Positions 8,636 to 17,598 of a DNA stretch of 54,145 nucleotides are shown piece after piece. The stretch is from JAVBPE01 sp031549865 (lineage in GTDB: Bacteria > Bacillota_I > Bacilli_A > Acholeplasmatales > Anaeroplasmataceae). Each line of letters opens with the position of its first letter. The first letter of the stretch is position 1. The DNA lies in assembly GCA_031549865.1 (NCBI GenBank), contig JAVBPE010000020.1, forward strand, positions 1 through 54,145, in the 5' to 3' direction. The notes under the pieces were generated by a model that searched no databases, was not told where the DNA came from, and saw only the letters and a program-made list of their open reading frames with translations. The translations under genes and the position numbers were made by a program.

Positions 8636-11600
8636 GTGAACGAAAATAATTCTACAAACGAAGAAATAGTTGAAGATAATTTGAATTTAGATGAGAATGA
8701 TTCTTTAGATACAAGTAAAAAGAAAAAGAAAAATTCTAAAGATAAAACAGCAAATGAAATAGAAGAAAATTTAAATGATTTGAACTCTTCAAAAATTCGC
8801 AAATCAAATGTAGTTGATGGAATTAATTATAAAGAAGAAAAACCAATAATTTTAGATTTAAATAAAACTAAAATACTTGAAACAATAGTAGTTGATGAAA
8901 AAAGTGAACGTGCGAAATTAAATTTAGAAAAGAAAAATGCAAAAAAGAGCTTAAAAATAGAAAAGAAAATAAAAAAAGATAGACAAAAAGCTATTCATAA
9001 AAAAGGGCCACGTACTATTGAAAGATATGATACAGATATTGAAAATGGATTATCAGAAGAACTCGTTACCACAAGAACAGATGAGGGACTAGTAAATTTT
9101 TCTAATAATGGATCAACAAAATCATATTCTGCAATAATAGTATCTAATGTTTTTACTTTTTTTAATATGATAATGGTTATTATTGCTGGTTTATTAATAA
9201 GTGTAAAAGCTTGGACTGATTTAATTTTCTTAGTAATTGTGACAGCTAACGTCATTATTGGTATATATCAAGAAATTAGAGCAAAGAAAACAATTGATCG
9301 CCTTTCTTTGATATCAGCGCCAACCGCTAATGTTATACGTGATGGCAAAATTATAGAAACTCCGGTTTCAGAAGTTGTATTAGATGATTTATTATTACTT
9401 GAATCCGGTAAACAAATTTGTTCGGACTGTATTGTTGTTAGTGGATCTATTGAAGTTAACGAATCATTATTAACGGGAGAATCCGATGCCATTATTAAAG
9501 TCAAAGGTGATGTTTTATATTCAGGTTCATTTGTAGTAAGTGGCACTTGTAAAGCTCGAGTGGATAAAATTGGTAAGGATAATTATATCAATCAACTTGC
9601 TAATCAAGCTCGTAAATATAAAAAACCTAAATCAGATTTATTGAAATCATTAAATATGATTATTTGGGTAATGGCATTCGTCGTTGTTGCAGCTGGTCTT
9701 GGTTTATTCTATATGCAATATATGGTAAATGGTGTAGATTATGTTACAACAATTAGAAAAACAGCAGGGGCAGTTATCGGAATGATTCCATCTGGGTTAT
9801 ACCTTTTAACATCAGTTGCTTTAGCTGTTGGTGTTATCAAATTAGCTCAGAATAATGTCTTAGTACAAGAATTATATTGTATAGAAATGTTAGCCCGTGT
9901 AAATGTGTTATGTTTAGATAAAACAGGGACTATAACGGATGGAACAATGTATGTTAAAAATGTTATAGAGTATAACACTATAGCAGGTTTATCAACTAAA
10001 AATGTTATTTCAGCAATGCTTAATGCATTGAATGAAAAAAATTTGACATCTGTTGCCTTAGAAGAAAAATTTGGTCGCGGAAAGAGAATGAAACATATTA
10101 AAATAATTCCTTTCTCATCTCAAAGAAAATATAGTGCTGTTACTTTTGAAAGATATGGAACATTTATATTAGGGGCTCCTGAATTTGTTTTAGGTTCATC
10201 ATATTCTAAAATAGAAAAAGAAGTTAATAATCACGCGATTCAAGGATTCCGTGTTCTATGCTTGGGACATGTAGATGGATCTGTTGGCCAAAATGGCTTA
10301 CCTGATGAAGAAGTAAATGTTGTTTCATTAATTTTAATAGAAGATAATGTGCGTCCTGATGCAGTCGATACAATAAACTATTTTAAAGAAAGTGGCGTTG
10401 AAGTTAAAGTTATATCAGGAGATAATCCACTTACTGTATCAAAGATAAGCGAACGAGCTGGAATTAGAAATGCTGATCAATACATATCATTAGAAGGTAT
10501 GCCAGAAAATGAAGTAATACGTATTGCTTCAAAATATACAGTATTTGGTCGTGTATCACCTATTCAAAAGAAAATATTAGTTAAAGCCTTAAAAGATGAA
10601 AAAAATATAGTTGCGATGACTGGCGATGGTGTTAACGACATTCTTGCTTTAAAAGAAGCAGATTGTTCCATTGCTGTTGCATCCGGTAGTGAAGCAGCAC
10701 GTAATGTAAGCCATTTAGTACTATTAGATTCGAATTTTGGCTCAATGCCTAGAGTAGTTTCTGAAGGAAGACGTGTTATAAATAATGTTTCAAAAGTAGC
10801 TTGTTTATTTTTAACAAAAACTATATTTAGTTTTTTATTAGCGATGCAAGCATTAAATAGTGGAGGTGCTTATCCTATCTCTACTAATCAATTAGTAATA
10901 ATTGATTTCTTAGTAATTGGCTTCCCTGCTTTTGTTTTAGTATTAGAACCTAATAATTCTCAAGTCGAGGGGAATTTTTTAGTAAATATTATAAAGGGAG
11001 CTCTCCCTGGAGCGCTGACCATACTTTTAAATTCGGTCATTGTATTCTCACTAATGGGGAATTTACATCTTAATTTTAGATCTTCATCTACACTTATAGT
11101 AATTATTGCAACACATACGTGTATGATGGTTTTATTTAAAGTTTGTAAGCCTTATAATTTAATGAGAAAATTCTTATGTGGCGGAGTATATGCATTATTC
11201 ATTATTTTAGTGTTATTCCTCCCAAGTTTCTTTGAATTCTCCCCAGTAACTGCTTTAAACAATTATTATTCACCGTCTTTAGAAGTTGAAACATTAAGAG
11301 ATGTACCAAGCATTGCAATAAGTAAAGATGGTTATTATGTAATTGATGGAACTGTTACAACATATGTAGCGCAAATTGATACTCAAACATTTACTTTATC
11401 TGCAAACGATAATGGTTTGTTAATTTTAAATGGTATTCAAACAGATTATGCGATAAAAATTCCAAGCGTAAGTGAAGACGAATCAGGATATTTTATTGTT
11501 GAAGGAATAGATACAAACATATCATATTCAGAATATGTTTCATTTAAAGTTACTACTAATGGCTATTTAGTAATAACTATCAAAGATACTTTAGATGGTA

Positions 11601-12259
11601 TTACAGTATCTAATTATAATATTTTTCCAACAGTACAAATTGGTACGGATGGAAAATATGTTATTAATGGAAAGCCAACAAGCGTTCAAGCAAAAAAAGC
11701 ATCAATTTCAAATAATGAAGTTCGATTAAGTGAAAATTATGAAATACTTGTTAATGGAGAGAAAATTGGAATACTAGATAAACCTCTAATTTCATGTAAT
11801 TCAAATGGAAATTTAGTAATTGGTGGAACACGTACAAATATTAATAATACAATGACGCTTTCTAATACTCCAACTATAACGATAAGTGGTAGTTATTATA
11901 TGTTTGATGGTGAAAAATCAGATTTTAAAATAATTTCTCCAAAAATTCAAATTACTCAAGAAGGTTTCTATATTATTAATGGCAAATACACTGTATTTGA
12001 ATCAAAAGGTGATCGTAATACTTACAATTATACTGTATCTGATGAAGGATATTTAGAAATTAATGGAGTAACTACGGATGTCCTTGCAAATGTTGAAATA
12101 TCTTATGGTGGAACTGTAAATGCACTCCCTATGTCAGCCTTACTATTAATGCTTACATTATGTTTGGCTGCTGCACCATTAATGAACATTTTGACGGGAA
12201 TTGTCCCATGGGTTAAGCGTCAATATCAAAATGTTCAAGTTGTAATCTCTAAATTATAA
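8636..12259 (+). CDS. cation-transporting P-type ATPase with a repeat-bearing extracytoplasmic insertion
   Basis: A P-type ion pump of 1,207 residues, where relatives have about 780-900. Residues 1 to about 140 are a charged Lys/Asp/Glu-rich region. Membrane helices begin near 167. The A-domain motif LLTGES is near 279, the phosphorylated aspartate of DKTGT is residue 428, and TGDGVND is near 662. M4 carries MIPSGL, so the family is like P2 pumps, but the ion is not clear. M9 ends near 868 and M10 runs about 1165-1187. Between them lie some 280 residues of about ten short beta repeats ending in forms such as YYVIDG, KYVING, FYIING and YLEING. By P2 topology this loop would face outside. I chose the GTG at 8636, preceded by GAGGTG at 8625-8630, over the GTG at 8627 inside that site. 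Probably co-transcribed with cysS-mrnC. Confidence 0.9.
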   Translation: MNENNSTNEEIVEDNLNLDENDSLDTSKKKKKNSKDKTANEIEENLNDLNSSKIRKSNVVDGINYKEEKPIILDLNKTKILETIVVDEKSERAKLNLEKKNAKKSLKIEKKIKKDRQKAIHKKGPRTIERYDTDIENGLSEELVTTRTDEGLVNFSNNGSTKSYSAIIVSNVFTFFNMIMVIIAGLLISVKAWTDLIFLVIVTANVIIGIYQEIRAKKTIDRLSLISAPTANVIRDGKIIETPVSEVVLDDLLLLESGKQICSDCIVVSGSIEVNESLLTGESDAIIKVKGDVLYSGSFVVSGTCKARVDKIGKDNYINQLANQARKYKKPKSDLLKSLNMIIWVMAFVVVAAGLGLFYMQYMVNGVDYVTTIRKTAGAVIGMIPSGLYLLTSVALAVGVIKLAQNNVLVQELYCIEMLARVNVLCLDKTGTITDGTMYVKNVIEYNTIAGLSTKNVISAMLNALNEKNLTSVALEEKFGRGKRMKHIKIIPFSSQRKYSAVTFERYGTFILGAPEFVLGSSYSKIEKEVNNHAIQGFRVLCLGHVDGSVGQNGLPDEEVNVVSLILIEDNVRPDAVDTINYFKESGVEVKVISGDNPLTVSKISERAGIRNADQYISLEGMPENEVIRIASKYTVFGRVSPIQKKILVKALKDEKNIVAMTGDGVNDILALKEADCSIAVASGSEAARNVSHLVLLDSNFGSMPRVVSEGRRVINNVSKVACLFLTKTIFSFLLAMQALNSGGAYPISTNQLVIIDFLVIGFPAFVLVLEPNNSQVEGNFLVNIIKGALPGALTILLNSVIVFSLMGNLHLNFRSSSTLIVIIATHTCMMVLFKVCKPYNLMRKFLCGGVYALFIILVLFLPSFFEFSPVTALNNYYSPSLEVETLRDVPSIAISKDGYYVIDGTVTTYVAQIDTQTFTLSANDNGLLILNGIQTDYAIKIPSVSEDESGYFIVEGIDTNISYSEYVSFKVTTNGYLVITIKDTLDGITVSNYNIFPTVQIGTDGKYVINGKPTSVQAKKASISNNEVRLSENYEILVNGEKIGILDKPLISCNSNGNLVIGGTRTNINNTMTLSNTPTITISGSYYMFDGEKSDFKIISPKIQITQEGFYIINGKYTVFESKGDRNTYNYTVSDEGYLEINGVTTDVLANVEISYGGTVNALPMSALLLMLTLCLAAAPLMNILTGIVPWVKRQYQNVQVVISKL
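11270..12125 (+). repeat. degenerate protein-level repeats in the ATPase M9-M10 loop
   Basis: About ten units of 22-30 residues, each built around [aromatic]-x-[V/I]-[I/N]-G followed by a Thr/Asp-x-[I/V/Y] stretch. Unit cores are at roughly 11330 (DGYYVIDG), 11412 (NGLLILNG), 11487 (SGYFIVEG), 11560 (NGYLVITI), 11648 (DGKYVING), 11735 (NYEILVNG), 11805 (NGNLVIGG), 11885 (GSYYMFDG), 11965 (EGFYIING) and 12045 (EGYLEING). The DNA copies have diverged, so this is an old protein repeat. Confidence 0.75.
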
Positions 12260-12262
12260 TGA

Positions 12263-12295
12263 AAAGTATGAAGTTTTATCTTCATACTTTTTTTT
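12263..12295 (+). terminator. terminator after the P-type ATPase gene
   Basis: An 11-bp stem (AAAGTATGAAG with CTTCATACTTT) with loop TTTTAT, followed by eight T. Confidence 0.88.
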
Positions 12296-12328
12296 ACAAT
12301 GTTCACTTTATTATGCTAAATTAATATA

Positions 12329-12357
12329 TTGCTTTTGATTTAAAAATGAACTATACT
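12329..12357 (+). promoter_or_regulatory. promoter of the hybrid histidine kinase gene
   Basis: TTGCTT at 12329-12334, 17-base spacer, TATACT at 12352-12357. Transcription would begin near 12364, which makes the ATG at 12362 an unlikely start codon. Confidence 0.5.
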
Positions 12358-12382
12358 TAATATGAAAAGGACACTTGAGAAA

Positions 12383-15300
12383 ATGAAAATTAAACTTGCT
12401 AATTTATTGATATTATTTTTAACGATAACTTTTTTCTTATCAGCTAAAATTAATGCAACAGAAACTTCATACAAAGATATTGACGGTATAACATTAGAAG
12501 AAATAAATTATATCGAAAATTTCAAAAATAATAATGAGAGCATCAGCATTGCAACACGTTTATCATCAGAATGTTATTATGATGATGAGGGAAACCGTGT
12601 TGGTTTTTCCATTGAATTAGCTGACTTTTTTACAAAGTATTTTGGAATAAATTTTGAAGTAAGTATGTATGACACTTTAGTAGAAGTTGAAGAAAATATA
12701 TTCAATGAAAATGATGATTTTTCACTATTATTTACATTAAATGAAGAAAGAAAACAAAAGTATTATTATACAGAATCAGCTTTATCAAGAGTAATAATAC
12801 AGCATAGATTAAATGGTGCAGAAAGTTTTGATAATATTGTTTCAAATAGAAAACTTAAATTTGGCTTTTTAGGTGCGACAATTATGTCTACTTATATTGC
12901 TGAAAATATAAAACATCCCTTTGATATAGAAATATATAATTCATATGAAGATATAATAAGAGATTTAAATAATAAAACTATTGATGCATATTTTGATATA
13001 GATGTTGCTGATTATTACTTTAAAAATGAAACTAATTTAGTTAAGGAGCAGTTTTTTCCTTTAATTAATTATCACAAGCCATTTTTAACAAAAAAGGACT
13101 CAATGGTTCCATTTATTAATATATTAAATAAATTTTTAAATGATGATGGTCGAGAAATAATTAGTAGTATTTTAAAGAAAACAGATAAAGATTTTAAAAA
13201 ATATTTATTTCGTTCTCAATTAACTGATATTGAAAAAAATTATATTAATAATATGATAAATAATAATACAAAAATAAAAGTTGGATATGAAAATACTAAT
13301 TATCCACTAAGTTTTTATAATTCAAATGAAAATTTATATTCCGGTATTTTTATCGATATCCTTACTGAAGTTACAGAATTATCTGGTTTAGAGTTTAAAA
13401 ACGTATCGACTAATGAGAATTTTGACACACTTTTAAGTCAATTAGGTAATAATGAAATTCAAATGATTAGTGAACTGGTCTATGTTCCATCTAGAGAAGG
13501 ATCATATTTGTGGAGTAAGAATCCTTATTCTTCATCTAATTTTTCTTTTTTAACTTTATCAAGTACAGAAGATATCGATATAAACGATATAAATAGATTA
13601 AAAATTGGAGTTGAAAAGGACACTGTTTATGATGAATATGCAACATCATGGTTTCCTAATGCTAAAATTTTTAAATATAGTGATTTTGATGATGCAGTAA
13701 GTGCACTTGAAAATGGTGATTTAGATGTTATTTTTACAAATGAAAATCATTTCAATTATCTAAATAATTATAAAGAAAAAGGTTATTTTAAAATAGCATA
13801 TACCCTTAATTACTCTATAGATTCTTTTATCGGTTATAGCCTTGAGAGTACTATATTAAGGGATATAGTCGATAAGGCCTTAGCTCAAATTGATACTATC
13901 CAAATTTCTTACTCATGGAAAAATAAAACGTATAATTATACTTTAGATAATTTAGAATATCGTAATAAAATAATTTTATTTGCTTCAGTTTTTATAACTA
14001 TCTTCCTAATAGTTGTAATTGCAGGAGTATTATATATAAATATAAAAGTTATTAAACAAAACAAGAAATATAATTATGATTTATTTGATAAAACGCTTAA
14101 ATTAGAGACCTTAATAAATTCGATGCCTGATGGAGTATTTACAAAAGATACGAATTTAAAGTTTACTTCAGTAAATGATAAAGGATTAGAAATATATGGT
14201 AAAAAAAGAGAAGATTTCTTAAATAAAAATGTTTATGAAATATTTGAATCAAAAGAACGTAGTGATAAATATAATTATGCATCTGAACAAGTTATTCATG
14301 AAAATAAAACTGTAGTTTATCGTGATGAAATTGTAGTGAATGGCGAAAAGAAATATTTAGAGATTATTAAGAGCCTATTGAAATATGATGAGGAACATAA
14401 AGGAATCTTATTTATTTCTAGAGACATAACCGAAAAAGTAAAAGTTGAACAAGAATTGATTGATGCATCAAATGCTAAAACAGCTTTTTTAGCGAATATG
14501 AGTCATGAAATTCGAACACCATTAAACGCTATTGTTGGTATGGCTAATATCATAAAAGCAACATCAAATAATTTTGAAATACAAAAAAAATCAGAGCAAA
14601 TTTTGCAATCATCTAAACATTTGTTAAATATTTTTAATGATATTTTAGATATGTCTAAAATAGAATCTGGTAAAGTTGAATTAGTTAATGAAAATATCAA
14701 TTTATATGAAAACCTTCTAATTTTAAAAGACATGATTGAAAATGTATCAAAGAACAAAAATCAAGAGTTAAATATTGATTTCGAGGATTTAAAAAATAAG
14801 TATGTTTATACTGATGGATTGAGATTAAATCAAGTTTTAATGAATCTAGCAAGTAATGCGATAAAATTTACTCCTAACGGTGGGAAAATAACAGTCAAGA
14901 TTAAGAATATCGATGAAACAGCTGACAAGTTAACAATATATGCTTTAGTTTCAGATACGGGAATAGGCATAAATGAGGAACAAAAGTCAAAATTATTCAT
15001 GCCATTTGAGCAAACTAAAAATTCTATTTCAATTAAATATGGTGGAACAGGTTTAGGGTTATATATTAGTCAAAGATTAATTAATCTATTTGGGGGAACG
15101 ATTGATCTTGAGAGCATTGTAGATGTTGGATCTAAATTTTTCTTTACAATAACACTAAAAAAAGTTGATTATTTTGATAGTATTAAAGAAGAAGTTGATC
15201 AAACAATTTTAAGTGGAACTAGAATTCTTTTGTTTGAAGATATTGATATAAATAGAGATATTGTTGAAGCCTCACTATCTAATTATGGAATTGTAGTTTA

Positions 15301-15595
15301 CGGTGCAGAAAATGGACTTGAAGGTTTTGAAATGTTTATGAAATCTGAAAAAGGTTATTATGGTATGATTTTAATGGATATTCAAATGCCAGTGATGGAT
15401 GGCTATGAAGCAACTAAAGCGATTAGAGAATCATCTCATCCTGATGCCAAAACGATACCTATTATTGCTTTATCGGCGAATGTTTACTCTGAAGATATAA
15501 AAAAATCTAAGGATGCGGGGATGGACGATCATATTTCTAAGCCATTAGATATTGATTTATTACTTAATAAAATTATTAAATACCTAAAAAAATAA
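12383..15595 (+). CDS. hybrid sensor histidine kinase with two solute-binding sensor domains (BvgS/EvgS-like)
   Basis: Domains in order: signal/anchor segment (about 5-25), two extracytoplasmic family-3 solute-binding-like domains (about 35-265 and 285-515), a membrane helix (about 528-553), a PAS domain (about 565-690, MPDGVFTKD), the phospho-acceptor HisKA box MSHEIRTPLN with His708, an ATPase domain (NQVLMNLASNAIKF, DTGIGI, GGTGLGLYIS), and a receiver domain (about 940-1070) with phospho-acceptor Asp999 in LMDIQMPVMDG. The enzyme should sense a small ligand outside and phosphorylate its own receiver. No HPt domain or response regulator is encoded here, so the output is unknown. An in-frame ATG at 12362 also exists. 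I prefer 12383 because an AAAAGGA site lies 11 bases upstream and the predicted transcript starts at about 12364. Single-gene unit. Confidence 0.88.
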   Translation: MKIKLANLLILFLTITFFLSAKINATETSYKDIDGITLEEINYIENFKNNNESISIATRLSSECYYDDEGNRVGFSIELADFFTKYFGINFEVSMYDTLVEVEENIFNENDDFSLLFTLNEERKQKYYYTESALSRVIIQHRLNGAESFDNIVSNRKLKFGFLGATIMSTYIAENIKHPFDIEIYNSYEDIIRDLNNKTIDAYFDIDVADYYFKNETNLVKEQFFPLINYHKPFLTKKDSMVPFINILNKFLNDDGREIISSILKKTDKDFKKYLFRSQLTDIEKNYINNMINNNTKIKVGYENTNYPLSFYNSNENLYSGIFIDILTEVTELSGLEFKNVSTNENFDTLLSQLGNNEIQMISELVYVPSREGSYLWSKNPYSSSNFSFLTLSSTEDIDINDINRLKIGVEKDTVYDEYATSWFPNAKIFKYSDFDDAVSALENGDLDVIFTNENHFNYLNNYKEKGYFKIAYTLNYSIDSFIGYSLESTILRDIVDKALAQIDTIQISYSWKNKTYNYTLDNLEYRNKIILFASVFITIFLIVVIAGVLYINIKVIKQNKKYNYDLFDKTLKLETLINSMPDGVFTKDTNLKFTSVNDKGLEIYGKKREDFLNKNVYEIFESKERSDKYNYASEQVIHENKTVVYRDEIVVNGEKKYLEIIKSLLKYDEEHKGILFISRDITEKVKVEQELIDASNAKTAFLANMSHEIRTPLNAIVGMANIIKATSNNFEIQKKSEQILQSSKHLLNIFNDILDMSKIESGKVELVNENINLYENLLILKDMIENVSKNKNQELNIDFEDLKNKYVYTDGLRLNQVLMNLASNAIKFTPNGGKITVKIKNIDETADKLTIYALVSDTGIGINEEQKSKLFMPFEQTKNSISIKYGGTGLGLYISQRLINLFGGTIDLESIVDVGSKFFFTITLKKVDYFDSIKEEVDQTILSGTRILLFEDIDINRDIVEASLSNYGIVVYGAENGLEGFEMFMKSEKGYYGMILMDIQMPVMDGYEATKAIRESSHPDAKTIPIIALSANVYSEDIKKSKDAGMDDHISKPLDIDLLLNKIIKYLKK

Positions 15596-15643
15596 AATAA
15601 AGCACTCATTTAAAGATTATTTTTAAATAGGGTGCTTTATTTA
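15596..15643 (+). terminator. terminator after the hybrid kinase gene
   Basis: A 10-bp stem, AATAAAGCAC (15596-15605) with GTGCTTTATT (15632-15641), followed by TATAATT. The loop is long (26 bases) and has inner pairing (TTTAAA-type). It may work in both directions. Confidence 0.65.
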
Positions 15644-15654
15644 TAATTAAAATG

Positions 15655-15682
15655 TTTTAAATTGGTTATTTTATGCTATAAT
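15655..15682 (+). promoter_or_regulatory. promoter of rlmB-sigH-rpmG-secE-nusG
   Basis: An extended -10, TGCTATAAT, with TATAAT at 15677-15682, and a weak -35 (TTTTAA at 15655-15660). The leader to the rlmB ATG is about 19 bases. Confidence 0.6.
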
Positions 15683-15707
15683 TTTTTTGGAAAACAATGG
15701 TGAAAAC

Positions 15708-16415
15708 ATGATAAAAATTTATGGTAAAAATTCGCTTTATGAGGCATTAAAGAAAATTAATGTAATTGAAAAAGCTTTTATTTTAGATTCTGTATTGAAA
15801 AAAGAAGAAAAGCTAGTTGCTCATATTAAAGATAAAGTCAAAAATGTTGAAATTGTTAATAAAGGCAAAATGGACTCTTTATTTGGAGATACACACCAAG
15901 GATTTGGCGCTTTTAGAATGGATTATAAAATATATACATTAGAAGATATAATATCATTAGAAAAAAAGAATTTAAGATTCTTGATTTTAGATGGAATAAA
16001 TGATCCTCATAATTTTGGTGCGATATTAAGAAGTGTAGATGCTTTTTCTTTTGATGCAGTTATACTCCCGAATAATAGAAGCGTTAGTATTACTCAAACA
16101 GTTGCCCATGTATCAACAGGCGCTATTGAACATGTTAGAATAGTTTTTGTTAATAATTTAGTTCAAGCTATTCAAACTTTAAAAGAAAATGATATTTGGA
16201 TAATTTCAACTGATGCTTTGGCAACTTCTAAAATGAATGAAATTGATTTAAATAGAAATTTAGCGATAATTATTGGTTCAGAAGGATTTGGAGTATCCAA
16301 ATTAGTTCAAAAACAAGCGGATTATACTATTAAAATCGAAATGACTGGAAATGTTAATAGTTTAAATGCTTCGGTTAGTGCTGGAATAATTATGCATGAA
16401 TTTAGTAAAAAATAA
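15708..16415 (+). CDS. rlmB: 23S rRNA (guanosine-2'-O-)-methyltransferase RlmB / TrmH family
   Basis: A SpoU/TrmH-family methyltransferase of 235 residues with the trefoil-knot motifs: LDGINDPHNFGAILRS (motif 1), IIGSEGFGVS (motif 2) and NSLNASVSAGI (motif 3). An N-terminal L30e-like substrate-binding domain covers about residues 1-70. RlmB methylates a guanosine in the 23S peptidyl-transferase region. The position ahead of sigH matches the Bacillus yacO locus. I chose the ATG at 15708, with GGTG five bases upstream; an in-frame TTG at 15687 has no ribosome-binding site. The NYN-nuclease gene rae1/yacP, which normally lies between rlmB and sigH, is missing. Confidence 0.92.
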   Translation: MIKIYGKNSLYEALKKINVIEKAFILDSVLKKEEKLVAHIKDKVKNVEIVNKGKMDSLFGDTHQGFGAFRMDYKIYTLEDIISLEKKNLRFLILDGINDPHNFGAILRSVDAFSFDAVILPNNRSVSITQTVAHVSTGAIEHVRIVFVNNLVQAIQTLKENDIWIISTDALATSKMNEIDLNRNLAIIIGSEGFGVSKLVQKQADYTIKIEMTGNVNSLNASVSAGIIMHEFSKK

Positions 16416-16431
16416 ATAAAAAGGAGCTTAT

Positions 16432-16971
16432 ATGTTTTTAGATATAAATGATTATGAATTATTATATTTAATTAAAGAAAACAATGAAAAGGCTCTAAAT
16501 TTAATGTACTATAAATACGGAATTTATATAAAAAAGAAAATAATAGAAATGAAGATTCCTAAAAGATTTTTTGAAGAATATCTTCAAGAAGGTTTTATGT
16601 GTCTTTATAACGCTATTGATAATTTTAAAGAAATATATAATAAAACATTTTTTTGCTTTTTTGATTTAATACTTAGTAGGAAATTTTTCCGTTTAAGGAA
16701 TAAAAGCTATGAATATCAAATTAATGTTAGTTTTGATTTAGATATTGATTTACTAGGGGAAGAAGTAAGTAGTTTTAGAATGAAAGAACATAATTTTGAT
16801 GGATTAAGCAATTTGGAAAAAAATTTACTTAAAGATGTAATAATTGGTGGATTAAAACCTATAGAAGTAGCAAATATATATAATTTAAATGTAAAAAAAA
16901 TATACAATGCCTTATTTTCTTTAAAAAATAAATGTAAAAAAAATAATGAAATATTGACTAAACAAAAATAA
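16432..16971 (+). CDS. sigH: RNA polymerase sigma factor of the SigH type
   Basis: The 179-residue protein has a sigma-70 region 2 (about residues 5-65, with LQEGFMCLYNAIDNF, which matches the QEG-x2-GLYKAI stretch of SigH) and a region 4 helix-turn-helix near the C-terminus (SNLEKNLL...PIEVANIYNLNVKKIYNALFSLK). SigH directs early-stationary-phase and sporulation-initiation genes in Bacillus and competence in related bacteria. The sequence is diverged and lysine-rich, slightly shorter than Bacillus SigH (218 residues). The assignment rests strongly on location between rlmB and rpmG-secE-nusG, exactly where Bacillus sigH lies. Start ATG follows AAGGAG by seven bases. Confidence 0.85.
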   Translation: MFLDINDYELLYLIKENNEKALNLMYYKYGIYIKKKIIEMKIPKRFFEEYLQEGFMCLYNAIDNFKEIYNKTFFCFFDLILSRKFFRLRNKSYEYQINVSFDLDIDLLGEEVSSFRMKEHNFDGLSNLEKNLLKDVIIGGLKPIEVANIYNLNVKKIYNALFSLKNKCKKNNEILTKQK

Positions 16972-17015
16972 TAGGGTACAATAGTGTAGAACACTTTTGA
17001 AGGTGGTTTTTTTAT

Positions 17016-17165
17016 ATGAGAGAAAAAGTAATATTAATTTGTGAAGAATGTTTAAGTAGAAATTATACTACAAGTAAAAATAAACAAAAGCAACCACAAA
17101 GATTAGAAATGAATAAATTTTGTCCGAAGTGTAATAAATATACGCTTCATAAAGAAACTAAATAG
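17016..17165 (+). CDS. rpmG: 50S ribosomal protein bL33
   Basis: A short gene of 49 codons. Its product begins MREKVILICEEC and ends with FCPKCNKYTLHKETK. The two CxxC pairs make it the zinc-binding (C+) form of L33. It sits between sigH and secE as in Bacillus (rpmGB). The start has AGGTGG upstream, with a T-rich spacer. The stop codon is at 17163-17165 and the secE ribosome-binding site AGGAGG follows directly. Confidence 0.95.
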   Translation: MREKVILICEECLSRNYTTSKNKQKQPQRLEMNKFCPKCNKYTLHKETK

Positions 17166-17177
17166 GAGGACATAGAA

Positions 17178-17588
17178 ATGGCAATAAAAAACAAAGAAAC
17201 AGAAAAGAAAAGTAGAATATTAGAAATTTTAACTACAGAAACAAAATGGGAAAGTTATTTATTCGTATTAGTATCAATAGCAGCTTTAGTACTTGGTATA
17301 TTATTCTTAAATGGTATATTAGCTATAAGAAGTGATTTCCCTGTTTTAGGTAGCATCCCTACTGCATTTGCGATTATTTTAGTTGTAATCGGAACTATAG
17401 GTTTAATTTATGGTTTATATCCATTCTTTAAACCAGCATGGCCAGAGTTAAAAAAAGTTACGTGGCCAACATGGATGCACTTTTTAGGTGATACAGTTAG
17501 AACATTTATATTCATAATAACTTTAGCTTTATTATTTATTTTATTTGATGTTTTAATAACAGAAATATTACAATATATATATAAGTAG
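17178..17588 (+). CDS. secE: preprotein translocase subunit SecE, long form with three predicted membrane helices
   Basis: SecE is the essential small subunit of the SecYEG channel. The family signature is the C-terminal part: PELKKVTWPTW, an amphipathic segment, then a membrane helix (about residues 105-130). Ahead of it are two further hydrophobic segments (about 26-48 and 60-84), giving 136 residues and three helices, as in Escherichia coli SecE. Bacillus SecE has only about 59 residues and one helix, so this is unusual for a Gram-positive. The neighbours rpmG and nusG confirm identity. Start ATG has AGGAGG. Confidence 0.93.
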   Translation: MAIKNKETEKKSRILEILTTETKWESYLFVLVSIAALVLGILFLNGILAIRSDFPVLGSIPTAFAIILVVIGTIGLIYGLYPFFKPAWPELKKVTWPTWMHFLGDTVRTFIFIITLALLFILFDVLITEILQYIYK

Positions 17589-17598
17589 GGAGTAAATT

